Assembly: GCF_000421525.1 (NCBI RefSeq)
Contig: NZ_ATXE01000001.1
Coordinates: 806,001-870,000, forward strand
Length of the DNA stretch: 64,000 nucleotides
DNA from: Aestuariimicrobium kwangyangense DSM 21549
Lineage (GTDB): Bacteria > Actinomycetota > Actinomycetes > Propionibacteriales > Propionibacteriaceae
Direction: 5' to 3'
Below are positions 30,180 through 39,762 of the stretch, in pieces; the first letter of the stretch is position 1, and every line of letters starts with the position of its first letter. Made by a program: the position numbers and the translations under genes. The notes below the pieces were generated by a model. It saw only the letters and a program-made list of their open reading frames with translations, had not been told where the DNA came from and ran no database searches.

Positions 30180-30986
30180 GTGACATTCGAGGTGCTTCCT
30201 GATCCCGCGCAGGCCGGGAACTGGCTGGTCAGGATGGGGACGACTGACCAGTCCCACGTGAACCCCGACGACCCGACCCACCTCGAGTTCGACTACATGC
30301 AGCGCATCGCCGTGCATCTCGACCACCATGCGCCAGCCGGTGAGCGCTACCGGGTGGTGCACCTCGGCGGTGCGGGGCTGACGCTCGCCCGCTACCTCGC
30401 GCACACTCGTCCGACCTCACCGCAGATCGTCTGCGAACCCAACGAGGCCCTCACGGCGGCGGTCCGTGAACACATCCCGCTCCCCAGGAACTCCGGCATC
30501 AAGGTGCGCCCGGTCGACGGACGATCCGGGGTGGCGGTCATGCCGGACGACTATGCGGACGTGGTCATCATCGACGCCTTCGCCGGGGCCAGGGTGCCGG
30601 CTGACCTGGTCACCGCCGAGTTCTTCGCCGACGTCAGGCGGATCTGTCGCCCCACCGCCCAGGTGCTGATGAACGTCACCGACACCCACCCCTTCACCTG
30701 GACCAGACGCGTGGTTGCGGGTTTGCGGCTCTACTTCAGCGAGGTGAGCCTGTCGACCGAGTCGGCCACGTTGAAGGGCCGCCGGTTCGGCAACGTCGTG
30801 ATCGGCGCGTCCCGGGTGCCGCTGCCGATCGAGGCGCTCAACCGGGCGGCTGCCGGTGCACCCTTCCCCTACCGCGTGGTGGTGGGCGAGCATCTCGACA
30901 CCTTGGTCGCGGGGGCCCAACCGTTCCACGACGGCGCCTCGGAGCAGTCACCGCTCCCACCCTCGGGACGGCTCGCCTTCCTCTGA
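30180..30986 (+). CDS. Spermidine-synthase-like methyltransferase-fold protein
   Basis: A Rossmann-fold protein of 268 residues related to polyamine synthases. Supporting segments are the QSHVNPDDPTHLEFDYMQRI entry region, the nucleotide-binding RVVHLGGAGLTLARYLA, and DVVIIDAFAGARVPADLVT. It is shorter than true spermidine synthase and lacks the canonical substrate-loop motifs, so the catalysed reaction is uncertain; this group is often annotated as fused-MFS or spermidine synthase. The GTG at 30180 is chosen by similarity (VTFEVLPDP); a GTG at 30150 is an alternative. It diverges from the RHH gene and its promoter may overlap that operator array. Confidence 0.75.
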   Translation: MTFEVLPDPAQAGNWLVRMGTTDQSHVNPDDPTHLEFDYMQRIAVHLDHHAPAGERYRVVHLGGAGLTLARYLAHTRPTSPQIVCEPNEALTAAVREHIPLPRNSGIKVRPVDGRSGVAVMPDDYADVVIIDAFAGARVPADLVTAEFFADVRRICRPTAQVLMNVTDTHPFTWTRRVVAGLRLYFSEVSLSTESATLKGRRFGNVVIGASRVPLPIEALNRAAAGAPFPYRVVVGEHLDTLVAGAQPFHDGASEQSPLPPSGRLAFL

Positions 30987-31106
30987 ACGACTCGACCCGG
31001 GTTGCGCCCCCGGAACTCGTCCCCAGATCCGGTGGGGAGGCCCCGGGGAGTGGTCGAGCACCGACTGGCGACGTGTTTCCGGGATCAGGCGACGGCGACG
31101 GGCAGA

Positions 31107-31751
31107 ATGGCTGCCATGCCTTCCGCCCGTCCCCGCCCCCGAAGCACGCGCGGTGGGGGTGTGGTGCGCGGGCTGCTGCTCGGGATGGTGATCGCGGTCG
31201 TCACCGCCGGGCTGACGCTGGGGTGGATCGGGTGGGGATCCGATCTCGTGGCGAGGCGGCGAGCCAGGGACGCGATGGCTGCCTTCGGGGCCTCGGCACC
31301 CGCCAGCGTCGGCGAGGCGAGGGCCCACCCGGGGGCCACGATCGCGATCGTGTCGATCCCGCGCCTGGGACTCACCTGGCCCCTCGTCTCGGGCACCGAC
31401 CACCTCGACCGCGGTCTGGGGTGGGTGCCGACGACCAGCTTTCCCGGCGAGACCGGGAACGCTGCAGTGACCGGGACGCGCCTGACCGACGGCTCGCCCC
31501 TGCGCCACTTCGGTGACCTGCGGGTCGGCGACGACATCGTCGTTCGCACCAGCGCCCGATCGTTCACATACCGGGTCGTCGTGCCGCCGTCCTCGCTCAC
31601 CGTCGACCGGGACGACACCTGGGTGCTCGACGGCGTTCCCGGTCACCCCGGTGTGGTGCCGACCGCATCGGTGCTGACCATCATCTCGAGCCAGGACCTG
31701 CTGGCCTCGAGGGAGCGATCGGTCTGCTTCGCCGTGCTCAGTGGAGGCTGA
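31107..31751 (+). CDS. Sortase-fold membrane protein lacking catalytic Cys and His
   Basis: A 214-residue protein with one N-terminal helix (about 25-45, GLLLGMVIAVVTAGLTLGWI) and an extracytoplasmic class E/D sortase-like beta barrel (IVSIPRLGLTWPLVSGTD ... GWVPTTSFPGETGNAAV). The normal sortase residues appear replaced: the His in GHR is Thr (VTGTRLTDG) and the Cys of TTC is Ser (TIISSQDL), while the Arg region (SRERSVCFAVL) remains. It is therefore probably not a transpeptidase and may be a scaffold. No sortase-substrate gene with an LPxTG-like signal is adjacent. The start may be ATG 31107 or 31116. It is convergent with pyrE. Confidence 0.75.
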   Translation: MAAMPSARPRPRSTRGGGVVRGLLLGMVIAVVTAGLTLGWIGWGSDLVARRRARDAMAAFGASAPASVGEARAHPGATIAIVSIPRLGLTWPLVSGTDHLDRGLGWVPTTSFPGETGNAAVTGTRLTDGSPLRHFGDLRVGDDIVVRTSARSFTYRVVVPPSSLTVDRDDTWVLDGVPGHPGVVPTASVLTIISSQDLLASRERSVCFAVLSGG

Positions 31752-31755
31752 CGCC

Positions 31756-32286
31756 TCAGGCGGTCTGTGCCGCGTCGAGGTCGGCGCGGGTGAGCACCGA
31801 GACAACCCGTAGCCCGACATCCGCGAGCGGGTTCTCGTCCGCAGGGGAGCGGTCGATGGCGCACACCACCGTCTCGACGATCGCACCCTCGGCGCGCAGT
31901 GCGCGGGTGGCATCGCGGACGGCCCCGCCGGTGGTGATGACGTCCTCGATCAGGGTGACGCGGCGGCCCTGGATGTCGGGCCCCTCGGCGAGTTTGCAGG
32001 TTCCGTACTGCTTGGCCTGTTTGCGCACGAACAGGGCGGGCGTGCCCGTCTTGGCGCTCACCATGGTGGCGATCGGGATCCCGCCGAGTTCCAGGCCGCC
32101 CAGCAGTTCGGTACCCTCCGGCAGCAGGGCGACCATGGCGGTGGCCACCCGGTCGAGCAGGGCGGGCCGGCACTCGAAGAGGTACTTGTCGAAGTAGGTG
32201 TCGGCCACCTGTCCGGAGCGCAGCGTGAAGCTGCCGGTGAGTCGGCAGACCTCGTTGATGTCATGGGCGAGAGTGGGGTCGGACAT
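31756..32286 (-). CDS. pyrE: Orotate phosphoribosyltransferase
   Basis: Converts orotate and PRPP to OMP in pyrimidine synthesis, cytoplasmic, 176 residues. The PRPP-binding motif VTLIEDVITTGGAV, the flexible loop region FVRKQAKQYGTCKLAEG and the substrate segment GGLELGGIPIATMVS identify it. Start ATG at 32286 has no clear ribosome site. It is a single gene, divergent from the LemA gene, away from other pyr genes in this window. Confidence 0.96.
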   Translation of the reverse strand: MSDPTLAHDINEVCRLTGSFTLRSGQVADTYFDKYLFECRPALLDRVATAMVALLPEGTELLGGLELGGIPIATMVSAKTGTPALFVRKQAKQYGTCKLAEGPDIQGRRVTLIEDVITTGGAVRDATRALRAEGAIVETVVCAIDRSPADENPLADVGLRVVSVLTRADLDAAQTA

Positions 32287-32404
32287 GGCTGAGACTCTAG
32301 TGCCGTACCCTCCCGACGACGCCCGTGAGGTCCGTCGGCGCCACCGGGTGTGACCCCCGCCGGGAACCCGTGGGGGGAACCGCCCGGGCGCTAGGGTTGC
32401 TGCC

Positions 32405-33241
32405 ATGGAATGGGTCATCCTCATCGTCGTGGTCGCACTGATCGCACTCGCCCTGCTGCTCTTCGTGGCTCCCTACAACAGCTTCGTCCGGCTCCGGAAC
32501 ACCATCCAGGAATCGTGGCGGCAGGTCGACGTCGAACTGAACCGACGCTACGAACTGATCCCCAACCTCGTCGAGACGGTGCGCGCCTACGCCGCGCACG
32601 AGCGGAACACCCTCGAGGAGGTGACCCGCCTGCGCAACCAGGCAGCGACCCTCGCCCACCAAGGAGGCGGAGACGTGCCCTCGGAGCAGCGGGCACAGCT
32701 CGAGGGCGCCCTCTCGGGTGCCGTGCGCAACCTGATGGTCTCGGTCGAGGCCTACCCCGATCTCAAGTCGAACCAGAACTTCCTCGAGCTGCAGCGTGAG
32801 CTGACCGACACCGAGGACCGGATCGCGGCCGGCCGCCGGTTCTACAACGCCAACGTGCGCGCGTACAACACCAAGGTCGAACAGGTGCCGAGCAACATCG
32901 TCGCCAACCTGTTCCACTTCGAGAAGGCCACCTACTTCGAGGTCAACGACCAGGCGGTCCGGCAGGCCCCCGACGTGAACTTCGGCGAGATCTCCTACCG
33001 CGCCGGTGACCCACAGTCGCAGCAGACTCCCGCCCTGCCCCAGCAGACCAGCCAGCCGACGTGGGACCAGCAGTCTCCCCAGCAGAACCAGGTTCCCCAG
33101 CAGTACCAGCAGCCGGCTCAGCCCCAGTACCAGCCGCCCCAGTACCAGCAGCCGGGTCAGAACCAGCAGCCGGCTCAGCCGCAGCAGCAACCCGACCAGC
33201 CCCAGCAGGGCTACCAGCCGCCCACCTACGGGCAGCACTGA
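32405..33241 (+). CDS. LemA family membrane protein with Pro/Gln-rich tail
   Basis: A 278-residue protein. One N-terminal membrane helix (about 4-24, WVILIVVVALIALALLLFVA) precedes the LemA helical bundle (about 25-190: YNSFVRLRNTIQESWRQVDV, RRYELIPNLVETVRAYA, AYPDLKSNQNFLELQREL). The last 80 residues are a low-complexity Gln/Pro/Tyr tail (QYQQPAQPQYQPPQYQQ), longer than in typical LemA. The cellular role of LemA is not established. It is a single gene divergent from pyrE. Confidence 0.92.
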   Translation: MEWVILIVVVALIALALLLFVAPYNSFVRLRNTIQESWRQVDVELNRRYELIPNLVETVRAYAAHERNTLEEVTRLRNQAATLAHQGGGDVPSEQRAQLEGALSGAVRNLMVSVEAYPDLKSNQNFLELQRELTDTEDRIAAGRRFYNANVRAYNTKVEQVPSNIVANLFHFEKATYFEVNDQAVRQAPDVNFGEISYRAGDPQSQQTPALPQQTSQPTWDQQSPQQNQVPQQYQQPAQPQYQPPQYQQPGQNQQPAQPQQQPDQPQQGYQPPTYGQH

Positions 33242-33305
33242 TCCAGCACCGGTCCCGGATCCGATACCGGGAGACCCGTCGCGGGCCAGGACGACCGAAG
33301 GCCGC

Positions 33306-34013
33306 TCAGGATGTCTGGGCGGCCTTCCGCCGTGCCATCAGGTATTCGATGCCCATCGGAACCAGCGAGACGAACACGATCGCGATCAGCACCGTCTCGA
33401 TGTGGTTGTGGATGAACGGCACCTGCCCGAGGAAGTAGCCCAACGTGGTCACCCCACAGGCCCACAGCACGCCGCCCAGGGCGGTGTACGAGATGAACTT
33501 GCGGAAGTCCATGCGCGCGACGCCCGCGACCAGGGTCACGAAGGTGCGCACGAGCGGGACGAAACGGGCCAGCACGAGTGCCCTCGCGCCGTACTTGTCG
33601 TAGAAGGCCTGGGTGCGCTCGACATGGCGCGGGTCGAACAACTTGCCCATCAGTCCCTTGCGCGGTTTGAACAGGGGCGGGCCCACCAGTCGTCCGAGGT
33701 GGTAGCCGGCGACATTGCCGAGCACGGCGAAGAAGGTCAGCACCACGCACGCGATCACGAGGGTCTGTACCGGTGAGCCCATGGCAATGGCTGGGGCAGC
33801 GGTTCCGGCACCCGCGATCAGCATGCCCACCGTGAACAGCAGCGAGTCGCCGGGCAGCAGGGAGAACAGGCCGCACTCGGCGAAGATGATGGCTGCGACC
33901 ACCCACAGGGCCCATGGACCGGCAGCGGCGATGATCTTCTCGGGATCGAACCACGAGGGGAGCAACATCGGCACCAGGGTCGGGAACGACGAGAGCAAGG
34001 TGGGAATCAGCAC
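33306..34013 (-). CDS. DedA family (SNARE-associated/VTT) membrane protein
   Basis: A 235-residue multi-span membrane protein of the DedA family, now linked to lipid-carrier (undecaprenyl phosphate) translocation. Supporting segments are IIFAECGLFSLLPGDSLLF, VLGNVAGYHLGRLVGPPLF, the amphipathic re-entrant motif RFVPLVRTFVTLVAGVARM and the C-terminal span. The GTG at 34013 gives a leaderless-looking start just 23 bp from the divergent trmH-like gene; an ATG at 33968 is an alternative that removes 15 residues. Confidence 0.93.
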   Translation of the reverse strand: MLIPTLLSSFPTLVPMLLPSWFDPEKIIAAAGPWALWVVAAIIFAECGLFSLLPGDSLLFTVGMLIAGAGTAAPAIAMGSPVQTLVIACVVLTFFAVLGNVAGYHLGRLVGPPLFKPRKGLMGKLFDPRHVERTQAFYDKYGARALVLARFVPLVRTFVTLVAGVARMDFRKFISYTALGGVLWACGVTTLGYFLGQVPFIHNHIETVLIAIVFVSLVPMGIEYLMARRKAAQTS

Positions 34014-34036
34014 GAGCCAACGGTAGCTTCTCGACT

Positions 34037-34687
34037 GTGACAGACCCCGCTTCCGTGCAGGAGCCCGACCTCTCGTCCCCCAGCCTGGGCGCCGGCATCG
34101 GCGTGGGGCCGCACCCCCAGCCGTGGCCGGTCGGACCCCAGTACGACCCCGAACTGCTGGCCGGGGGTGACCGCCGCAACGTGGTCGACGGCTACCGCTA
34201 CTGGACGATCGAGGCGATCGTCGCCGATCTCGACCGCTCCCGGGCACCCCTGCACGTCGCCATCCAGAACTGGGAACACGACTTCAACATCGGTTCCATC
34301 GTGCGCACCGCGAACGCGTTCAACGTTGCCGGGGTGCACATCCTCGGACGGCGCCGCTGGAACCGGCGGGGGGCCATGGTCACCGACCGCTACCTGCACG
34401 TGCACCACCACGCCAGCGTCAACGACTTCCTCGACTGGTTGGCCGAGCACGACGTCGTCCCGGTCGGGATCGACAACCTGCCGGGATCGGTGCCCTTGGA
34501 GACAGCACGGCTGCCCGAGAACTGCTGCCTCGTGTTCGGTTCGGAGGGTCCGGGGTTGACCGACGAGATGGTGGCCGCCTGCAGCCAGGTGGTCGAGATC
34601 AGCCAGTACGGGTCGACCCGCTCCATCAACGCTGGGGCGGCGGCCGCCATCGCCATGTGGGCATGGGGTCAGCAGCACCCACGCTGA
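34037..34687 (+). CDS. TrmH/SpoU-family RNA 2'-O-methyltransferase
   Basis: SPOUT-class SAM-dependent RNA methyltransferase, 216 residues. The three SpoU motifs are visible: NIGSIVRTANAFNVAGVHIL (motif 1), NCCLVFGSEGPGLTDEMV (motif 2) and GSTRSINAGAAAAIAMW (motif 3, the knot). The N-terminal 50 residues are Pro/Gly-rich and variable. Whether it modifies tRNA or rRNA is not clear. GTG start at 34037 with TAGCTT 8 bp upstream suggests a leaderless transcript; divergent from the DedA gene. Confidence 0.93.
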   Translation: MTDPASVQEPDLSSPSLGAGIGVGPHPQPWPVGPQYDPELLAGGDRRNVVDGYRYWTIEAIVADLDRSRAPLHVAIQNWEHDFNIGSIVRTANAFNVAGVHILGRRRWNRRGAMVTDRYLHVHHHASVNDFLDWLAEHDVVPVGIDNLPGSVPLETARLPENCCLVFGSEGPGLTDEMVAACSQVVEISQYGSTRSINAGAAAAIAMWAWGQQHPR

Positions 34688-34725
34688 CCCGGTTGCGGCG
34701 AGGGCGACCCCCTAGCATGGGGCTC

Positions 34726-35268
34726 ATGCAGACTCCCGAGGCCTTCGTCGTCGGCTTCAACCCGGTGGCGAGCGCGACGCGCGTGGCCAAGGCTCAGTCC
34801 CAATTGAAGTGGTCGCTGTGGATGGCGCTGCCCTATGCCGGTCTGGGGGTCGTCTACTACTGGCTCGGCTCGGGACCGGGGCGCATGACCACCGTCATCT
34901 CGGCCTTGGCGGTCAGCTTCGTGATCTGGGCCGGCTTCCTGGTCTGGCGGATCGTGAACCTTCGGAGCGCCAGGTCTGCCCTGGCGAAGGTCGGCGCCGG
35001 CGAGGCCTTTCGCATCTCCCACTCCGGGTTGACCCTCGCCGACACCTCCGAGCAGATCGCCTGGCACGACATCTCCGAACTCAAGGCCGTTGGACGACCC
35101 GCTGGCGCGGGCCCGGAACTGCAGGTGCGGCATCGGGGCGGCACCTATCAGGTGCCGCTGAGCTTCCTCGACGCGATGCCCGGATCCATCGACTCGGCCC
35201 TGCGTGCCTATTCCGGTGGACGACGCGGTCTCGACCTGGGCGAACTGGACTCGGTCTTCTCGCAGTAG
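34726..35268 (+). CDS. Two-helix membrane protein with PH-like domain, unknown function
   Basis: A 180-residue protein not assigned to a named family. Two hydrophobic helices (about 28-47 and 55-75: LWMALPYAGLGVVYYWLG and VISALAVSFVIWAGFLVW) are followed by a soluble beta-rich region (about 95-165) resembling bacterial PH/YcxB-like domains (FRISHSGLTLADTSEQIAWH). ATG at 34726 behind GGGG; ATG at 34717 is possible. It lies between the methyltransferase and aldolase genes on the same strand, with separate-looking spacing. Confidence 0.65.
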   Translation: MQTPEAFVVGFNPVASATRVAKAQSQLKWSLWMALPYAGLGVVYYWLGSGPGRMTTVISALAVSFVIWAGFLVWRIVNLRSARSALAKVGAGEAFRISHSGLTLADTSEQIAWHDISELKAVGRPAGAGPELQVRHRGGTYQVPLSFLDAMPGSIDSALRAYSGGRRGLDLGELDSVFSQ

Positions 35269-35417
35269 GGCCGTGGCCCGAGCCGGCACCCCACCCGGGG
35301 GCGCCTCCCCGATCCCGCAGCGCTCCCAGCCAAGATCCGACCCGGGTGCGTGGGGCCGCCCCCGGTTTGCCAGAATGGGGGACGACCGCAGAGTCCGCGA
35401 AGTAGAAAGAGGCAGAC

Positions 35418-36443
<1,026 letters not shown>

Positions 36444-36452
36444 CCGACCGTC

Positions 36453-36494
36453 TGGGTTGAACCAGTTGGGTTGAACCAATTGTGGTGAACCACC
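36453..36494. repeat. Three tandem 14-bp repeats after fba
   Basis: Units TGGGTTGAACCAGT (36453-36466), TGGGTTGAACCAAT (36467-36480) and TGTGGTGAACCACC (36481-36494) follow the aldolase stop. Each contains a small GGTTGAACC or GGTGAACC palindrome. No function is apparent. Confidence 0.7.
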
Positions 36495-36528
36495 GGCGGG
36501 TTTGAGCGGGCCATCCCCGCACCGACAC

Positions 36529-36555
36529 GGGCCGTCTCCCTCGTGGGGGCGGCCC
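36529..36555 (+). terminator. Hairpin terminator of fba
   Basis: GGGCCG (36529-36534) and CGGCCC (36550-36555) close a stem with partly paired inner bases, followed by TTCGTCG. It is about 90 bp downstream of the aldolase stop and before the GT39 gene. There is no long T-tract. Confidence 0.5.
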
Positions 36556-36649
36556 TTCGTCGTCCACGTGGCAACGCTGAGCCCGTGCTCACAGTCTGTG
36601 CACAGGGACGCCACAGCGCAGCCATCACCGGCGTCGATGGAGTGTCGCC

Positions 36650-38698
36650 ATGACGACCAGCGCCTTCGACGCCACGCTCCCTTCTCGACAGGAACTGCCC
36701 CTGCAGGCGCCGGTGGTGGGAGTAGAACCGTCCCGCCGTTCGAAAGCATGGGTGTGGGTGGCGCTGGCCGCCTTGGTGCTCGCCGCGGGAGTGCTCTATG
36801 GGACCGGCATCAAGCTCGGTATGGTGCACAACTTCTACAACCCCGCCGTGCACTCGATGAGCGTCTCGTGGCGGGCCTTCTTCTGGATGGGCTATGACCC
36901 AGCCGCGTCGATCACCCTCGACAAGCTGCCGCTCAGCTTCCAGGTCGAGGCACTCTCGGCCAGGGTGTTCGGGTTCAGCACCTGGTCGGTGCTCCTTCCC
37001 CAGGTGGTCGAGGCCTGCCTCACGATCGTGGCCATGTTCTGGGTGGTGCGGCGCTGGATGGGCGCCCGCTCCGGACTGGTCGCCGCCGCCATGTACGCGA
37101 CCACGCCGATCGTCGCGGCTCTGGCCCACGCCCAGATCACCGACACCTTGTTGGTGCTCCTGCTCGTCATCGCCACCCACTTCCTGCTCAAGGCCGTCAC
37201 CACCGGCCGCTGGACGTGGTTGCTGCTCGCCGGGGTCTTCGTGGGGTTGGCGTTCCAGGCGAAGATGGCGCAGGCCTGGGGGGTCCTGCCCGCCTTCGCG
37301 CTGGTGTACTTCATGGCCGCACCACCGCGCTGGACGAAGCGGTTGCTGCAGTTGGCCGTGACGGCCGTGGTCACCGTGGCGGTCTCGGTCTGGTGGCTCG
37401 TGGCGGTCAGTCTGGTGCCCGCCTCGCAGCGTCCGTGGATCGACGGGTCGCGGACCAATTCAGCGTGGGACATGGTCTTCGTCTACAACCTGTTGGGGCG
37501 CTACGAGTCCGGCCAGGGAGTGCAGTCTCCCGGGGGCGGCGTGGGGCAGGGCTGGCGGTACATGGTCTCGAACGCGATCACCACGCAGGTCGGTTGGTTC
37601 TACCCCTTGGCCACCCTCGGGCTGCTGCTCGGGCTGGTGTGGCGGTGGCGTCGTCCTCGCACCGACCCGGTGCGCGCCGGGATCGTGCTGTTCGCTGTCT
37701 GGTTCATCGTGCACGCCGTTGCCTTCAGCCTTGGCCGGGTCGCCCACTCCTTCTACGTGGTGGCTGTGGCCCCGGCCGTGGTCGGTCTGGCCGTGGTCGC
37801 GGTGAAGATGGCGGCCCTCGCCTGGCGGGCAGGTGGTTGGCGGCGCGGGCTGGCGCCATCCGCGCTGGGTCTGCAGATCGGATGGGCGGTCTGGTTGCAG
37901 CACCAGTTCCCCGATTTCCGCGCTTGGTCGATCCCGCTGACGATCGGTCTCGGGGCGGGGGCCTTGGTCCTGCTCGCCCTCTCGTGGGGCGTCGCGCGGC
38001 GGGCGAGAGGTTTGGCTCGATGGCTGCAGGGAGTAGCGGCAGTCGTCTCGGTGGGAGCCGTGCTGGCCATCCCGGCGACGTGGGCGGCCTCGACCATCGA
38101 GCAGGGCTACTCCGGTTCCACCATCGGTCCCGCCGCGGGCCCGAGCCAGGGTGGCGGAGGCTTCGGTGGCGCCGGTGGCGGCCAGTCCGGCCAGGGCACG
38201 GCGCAGACGCCCACCCGCGACGACGGCCAGCGGCCACCGTTCGGCCAAGCTCCCAGTGGTGTCGCCGGGTCGCCCGACCAAGTGGGTGGCGGCTCGGCGA
38301 CGGGTTCGGCCGCTCGCGTCGGGGAGGGAGCCGGCGGGGGAGGTGTGGGCGGCTCGGTCGACAGCACGGTGGCCGAGTGGCTGCAGAGCCACGAACCCGG
38401 GTCGAAGTATCTGGTCGCCATCCCCGGATCGCAGGCTGCGGGACCGTGGTTGCTGGCTGGCTACGACGTGCTGCCGATGGGTGGGTTCACCGGATCCATC
38501 GGCTACCCCAGCGTCCCTGAGCTGCAGAAGCTGATCAGCGCGGACGACCTTCGCTACGTGATGCTCGGCGGGGGGATGGGGGGTGGTGCCATGGGGTCGT
38601 CCGGCGCCTCGGCCCTGAACACCTGGGTGCAGGCGAACTGCACAGAGGTCACCGACTCGGCCGTCTCTTCGGCTCAGATCTACGACTGCCAAGCCTGA
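36650..38698 (+). CDS. GT39-type membrane glycosyltransferase (ArnT/PMT-like, YkcB-like)
   Basis: A 682-residue polytopic protein of the PMT_2/ArnT superfamily, which transfers sugars from polyprenyl-phosphate donors outside the membrane. The N-terminus has the family's first loop (YNPAVHSMSVSWRAFFW and DPAASITLDKLPLSFQ), about 11-13 helices to residue 490, then a Gly-rich linker (about 495-580) and a C-terminal YkcA/B-like extracytoplasmic domain (about 580-682) with GSKYLVAIPGSQAAGPWLL. The acceptor is unknown. Single gene; an 85-bp hairpin element follows 57 bp later. Confidence 0.88.
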   Translation: MTTSAFDATLPSRQELPLQAPVVGVEPSRRSKAWVWVALAALVLAAGVLYGTGIKLGMVHNFYNPAVHSMSVSWRAFFWMGYDPAASITLDKLPLSFQVEALSARVFGFSTWSVLLPQVVEACLTIVAMFWVVRRWMGARSGLVAAAMYATTPIVAALAHAQITDTLLVLLLVIATHFLLKAVTTGRWTWLLLAGVFVGLAFQAKMAQAWGVLPAFALVYFMAAPPRWTKRLLQLAVTAVVTVAVSVWWLVAVSLVPASQRPWIDGSRTNSAWDMVFVYNLLGRYESGQGVQSPGGGVGQGWRYMVSNAITTQVGWFYPLATLGLLLGLVWRWRRPRTDPVRAGIVLFAVWFIVHAVAFSLGRVAHSFYVVAVAPAVVGLAVVAVKMAALAWRAGGWRRGLAPSALGLQIGWAVWLQHQFPDFRAWSIPLTIGLGAGALVLLALSWGVARRARGLARWLQGVAAVVSVGAVLAIPATWAASTIEQGYSGSTIGPAAGPSQGGGGFGGAGGGQSGQGTAQTPTRDDGQRPPFGQAPSGVAGSPDQVGGGSATGSAARVGEGAGGGGVGGSVDSTVAEWLQSHEPGSKYLVAIPGSQAAGPWLLAGYDVLPMGGFTGSIGYPSVPELQKLISADDLRYVMLGGGMGGGAMGSSGASALNTWVQANCTEVTDSAVSSAQIYDCQA

Positions 38699-38754
38699 GG
38701 GCTCAGGCGACTCAGCAGCGGTTGGGGCGACGGGCGCGCGTGCGGCGACTCAGC

Positions 38755-38839
38755 CAATCGTGCGGATCGTGTGCTCTCACGCCAGGAGTTCCGTCCAGCG
38801 AGCAACCATTGCTGTCAGCGCGCACGATTCGCACGATTG
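38755..38839. repeat. 85-bp hairpin element, copy B
   Basis: Left arm 38755-38775 is identical to that of copy C, and right arm 38819-38839 pairs with it at 18 of 21 positions, two mismatches being G-T wobbles. The 43-nt centre resembles the reverse complement of copy C. It lies between the GT39 and dienelactone hydrolase genes, both on the plus strand. Confidence 0.8.
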
Positions 38840-38924
38840 CCGTCAGCGACCCGCCCCAGCGCTCGGCCCGCGCCGAAGCGACAGCCCGGGACCTGCCCCG
38901 CGTCGGCTGCAGTAGCGTCGGGGT

Positions 38925-39668
38925 ATGGCGCAACTGATCAGCATCGATGTCGATGGCCACCCGGTCGAGGCGTGGTTCTCGGCCCAGGCCGAGCCCCGGC
39001 CCGGCGTCCTCCTGTTCATGGACGCCCTCGGGCTCCGTCCCCAGATCGGTCGCATGTGTGACCGCATCTCGTCCTGGGGCTACACGGTGCTCGCCCCGAA
39101 CCTGTTCTGGCGCTCCGGCACGGCGCGCGAGACCTCGCCCACGGCCGACCTGACCATCGCTGAGAACCGAGCTGCCTTCTTCGAGCACGCCGGACCCCGA
39201 GTCCAGGGGCTCACCGCTGGGATCGCCGCCCATGACATCCCGTACTACCTCGCCGCGCTGCGCTCCCTGCCCGCCACCGCCGGGGACGAGGTGGGAGTCA
39301 CCGGCTACTGCATGGGGGCTCGGTTCTCGGTGCGCGCGGCCGGTCTCGACGACCAGGTGGTCGCCGTCGGTGGCTTCCATGGTGGCGGCCTGGTCACCGA
39401 GGAACCCGACAGCCCCCACCTCGCGCTGGCCACGGCGAAGGCGGAGTTCCTCTTCGGCCACGCCGATCAGGACCGTTCCATGACCCCGGAGAACGTCGGG
39501 GCCCTGGGCCGGGCCCTGTCCGAGGCCCACCTGAACTCCTCCAACCAGATCTACCCCGGATCACCCCACGGCTACACCATGAGCGACTCGTCCACCTATG
39601 ACGAGGCCGGCGCCGAGCGCCACTACCGGGAACTGAAGGACCTGCTCGATCGCACCCTGACGTCCTGA
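38925..39668 (+). CDS. Dienelactone hydrolase family protein
   Basis: Alpha/beta hydrolase of 247 residues, cytoplasmic. The Cys-His-Asp triad of dienelactone hydrolases is visible: Cys in GYCMGARF, Asp in GHADQD and His in SPHGYTM. The typical N-terminal strand and oxyanion region (GVLLFMDALGLRPQI) are present. The physiological ester or lactone is unknown, and no aromatic-degradation genes lie nearby. Single gene. Confidence 0.9.
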   Translation: MAQLISIDVDGHPVEAWFSAQAEPRPGVLLFMDALGLRPQIGRMCDRISSWGYTVLAPNLFWRSGTARETSPTADLTIAENRAAFFEHAGPRVQGLTAGIAAHDIPYYLAALRSLPATAGDEVGVTGYCMGARFSVRAAGLDDQVVAVGGFHGGGLVTEEPDSPHLALATAKAEFLFGHADQDRSMTPENVGALGRALSEAHLNSSNQIYPGSPHGYTMSDSSTYDEAGAERHYRELKDLLDRTLTS

Positions 39669-39762
39669 GGGAGTCGTCCCCGGTCCTGAGCAGATGGGTC
39701 GAGCCCGTGCCGTGACGAAAGTCGCGTGCGTCGCGAGCCGCCCGGCTGGCAGAGTGCCACAG

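Noticed and set aside
31107-31751. Active class E sortase
   Set aside because: The Cys and His catalytic positions read Ser and Thr.
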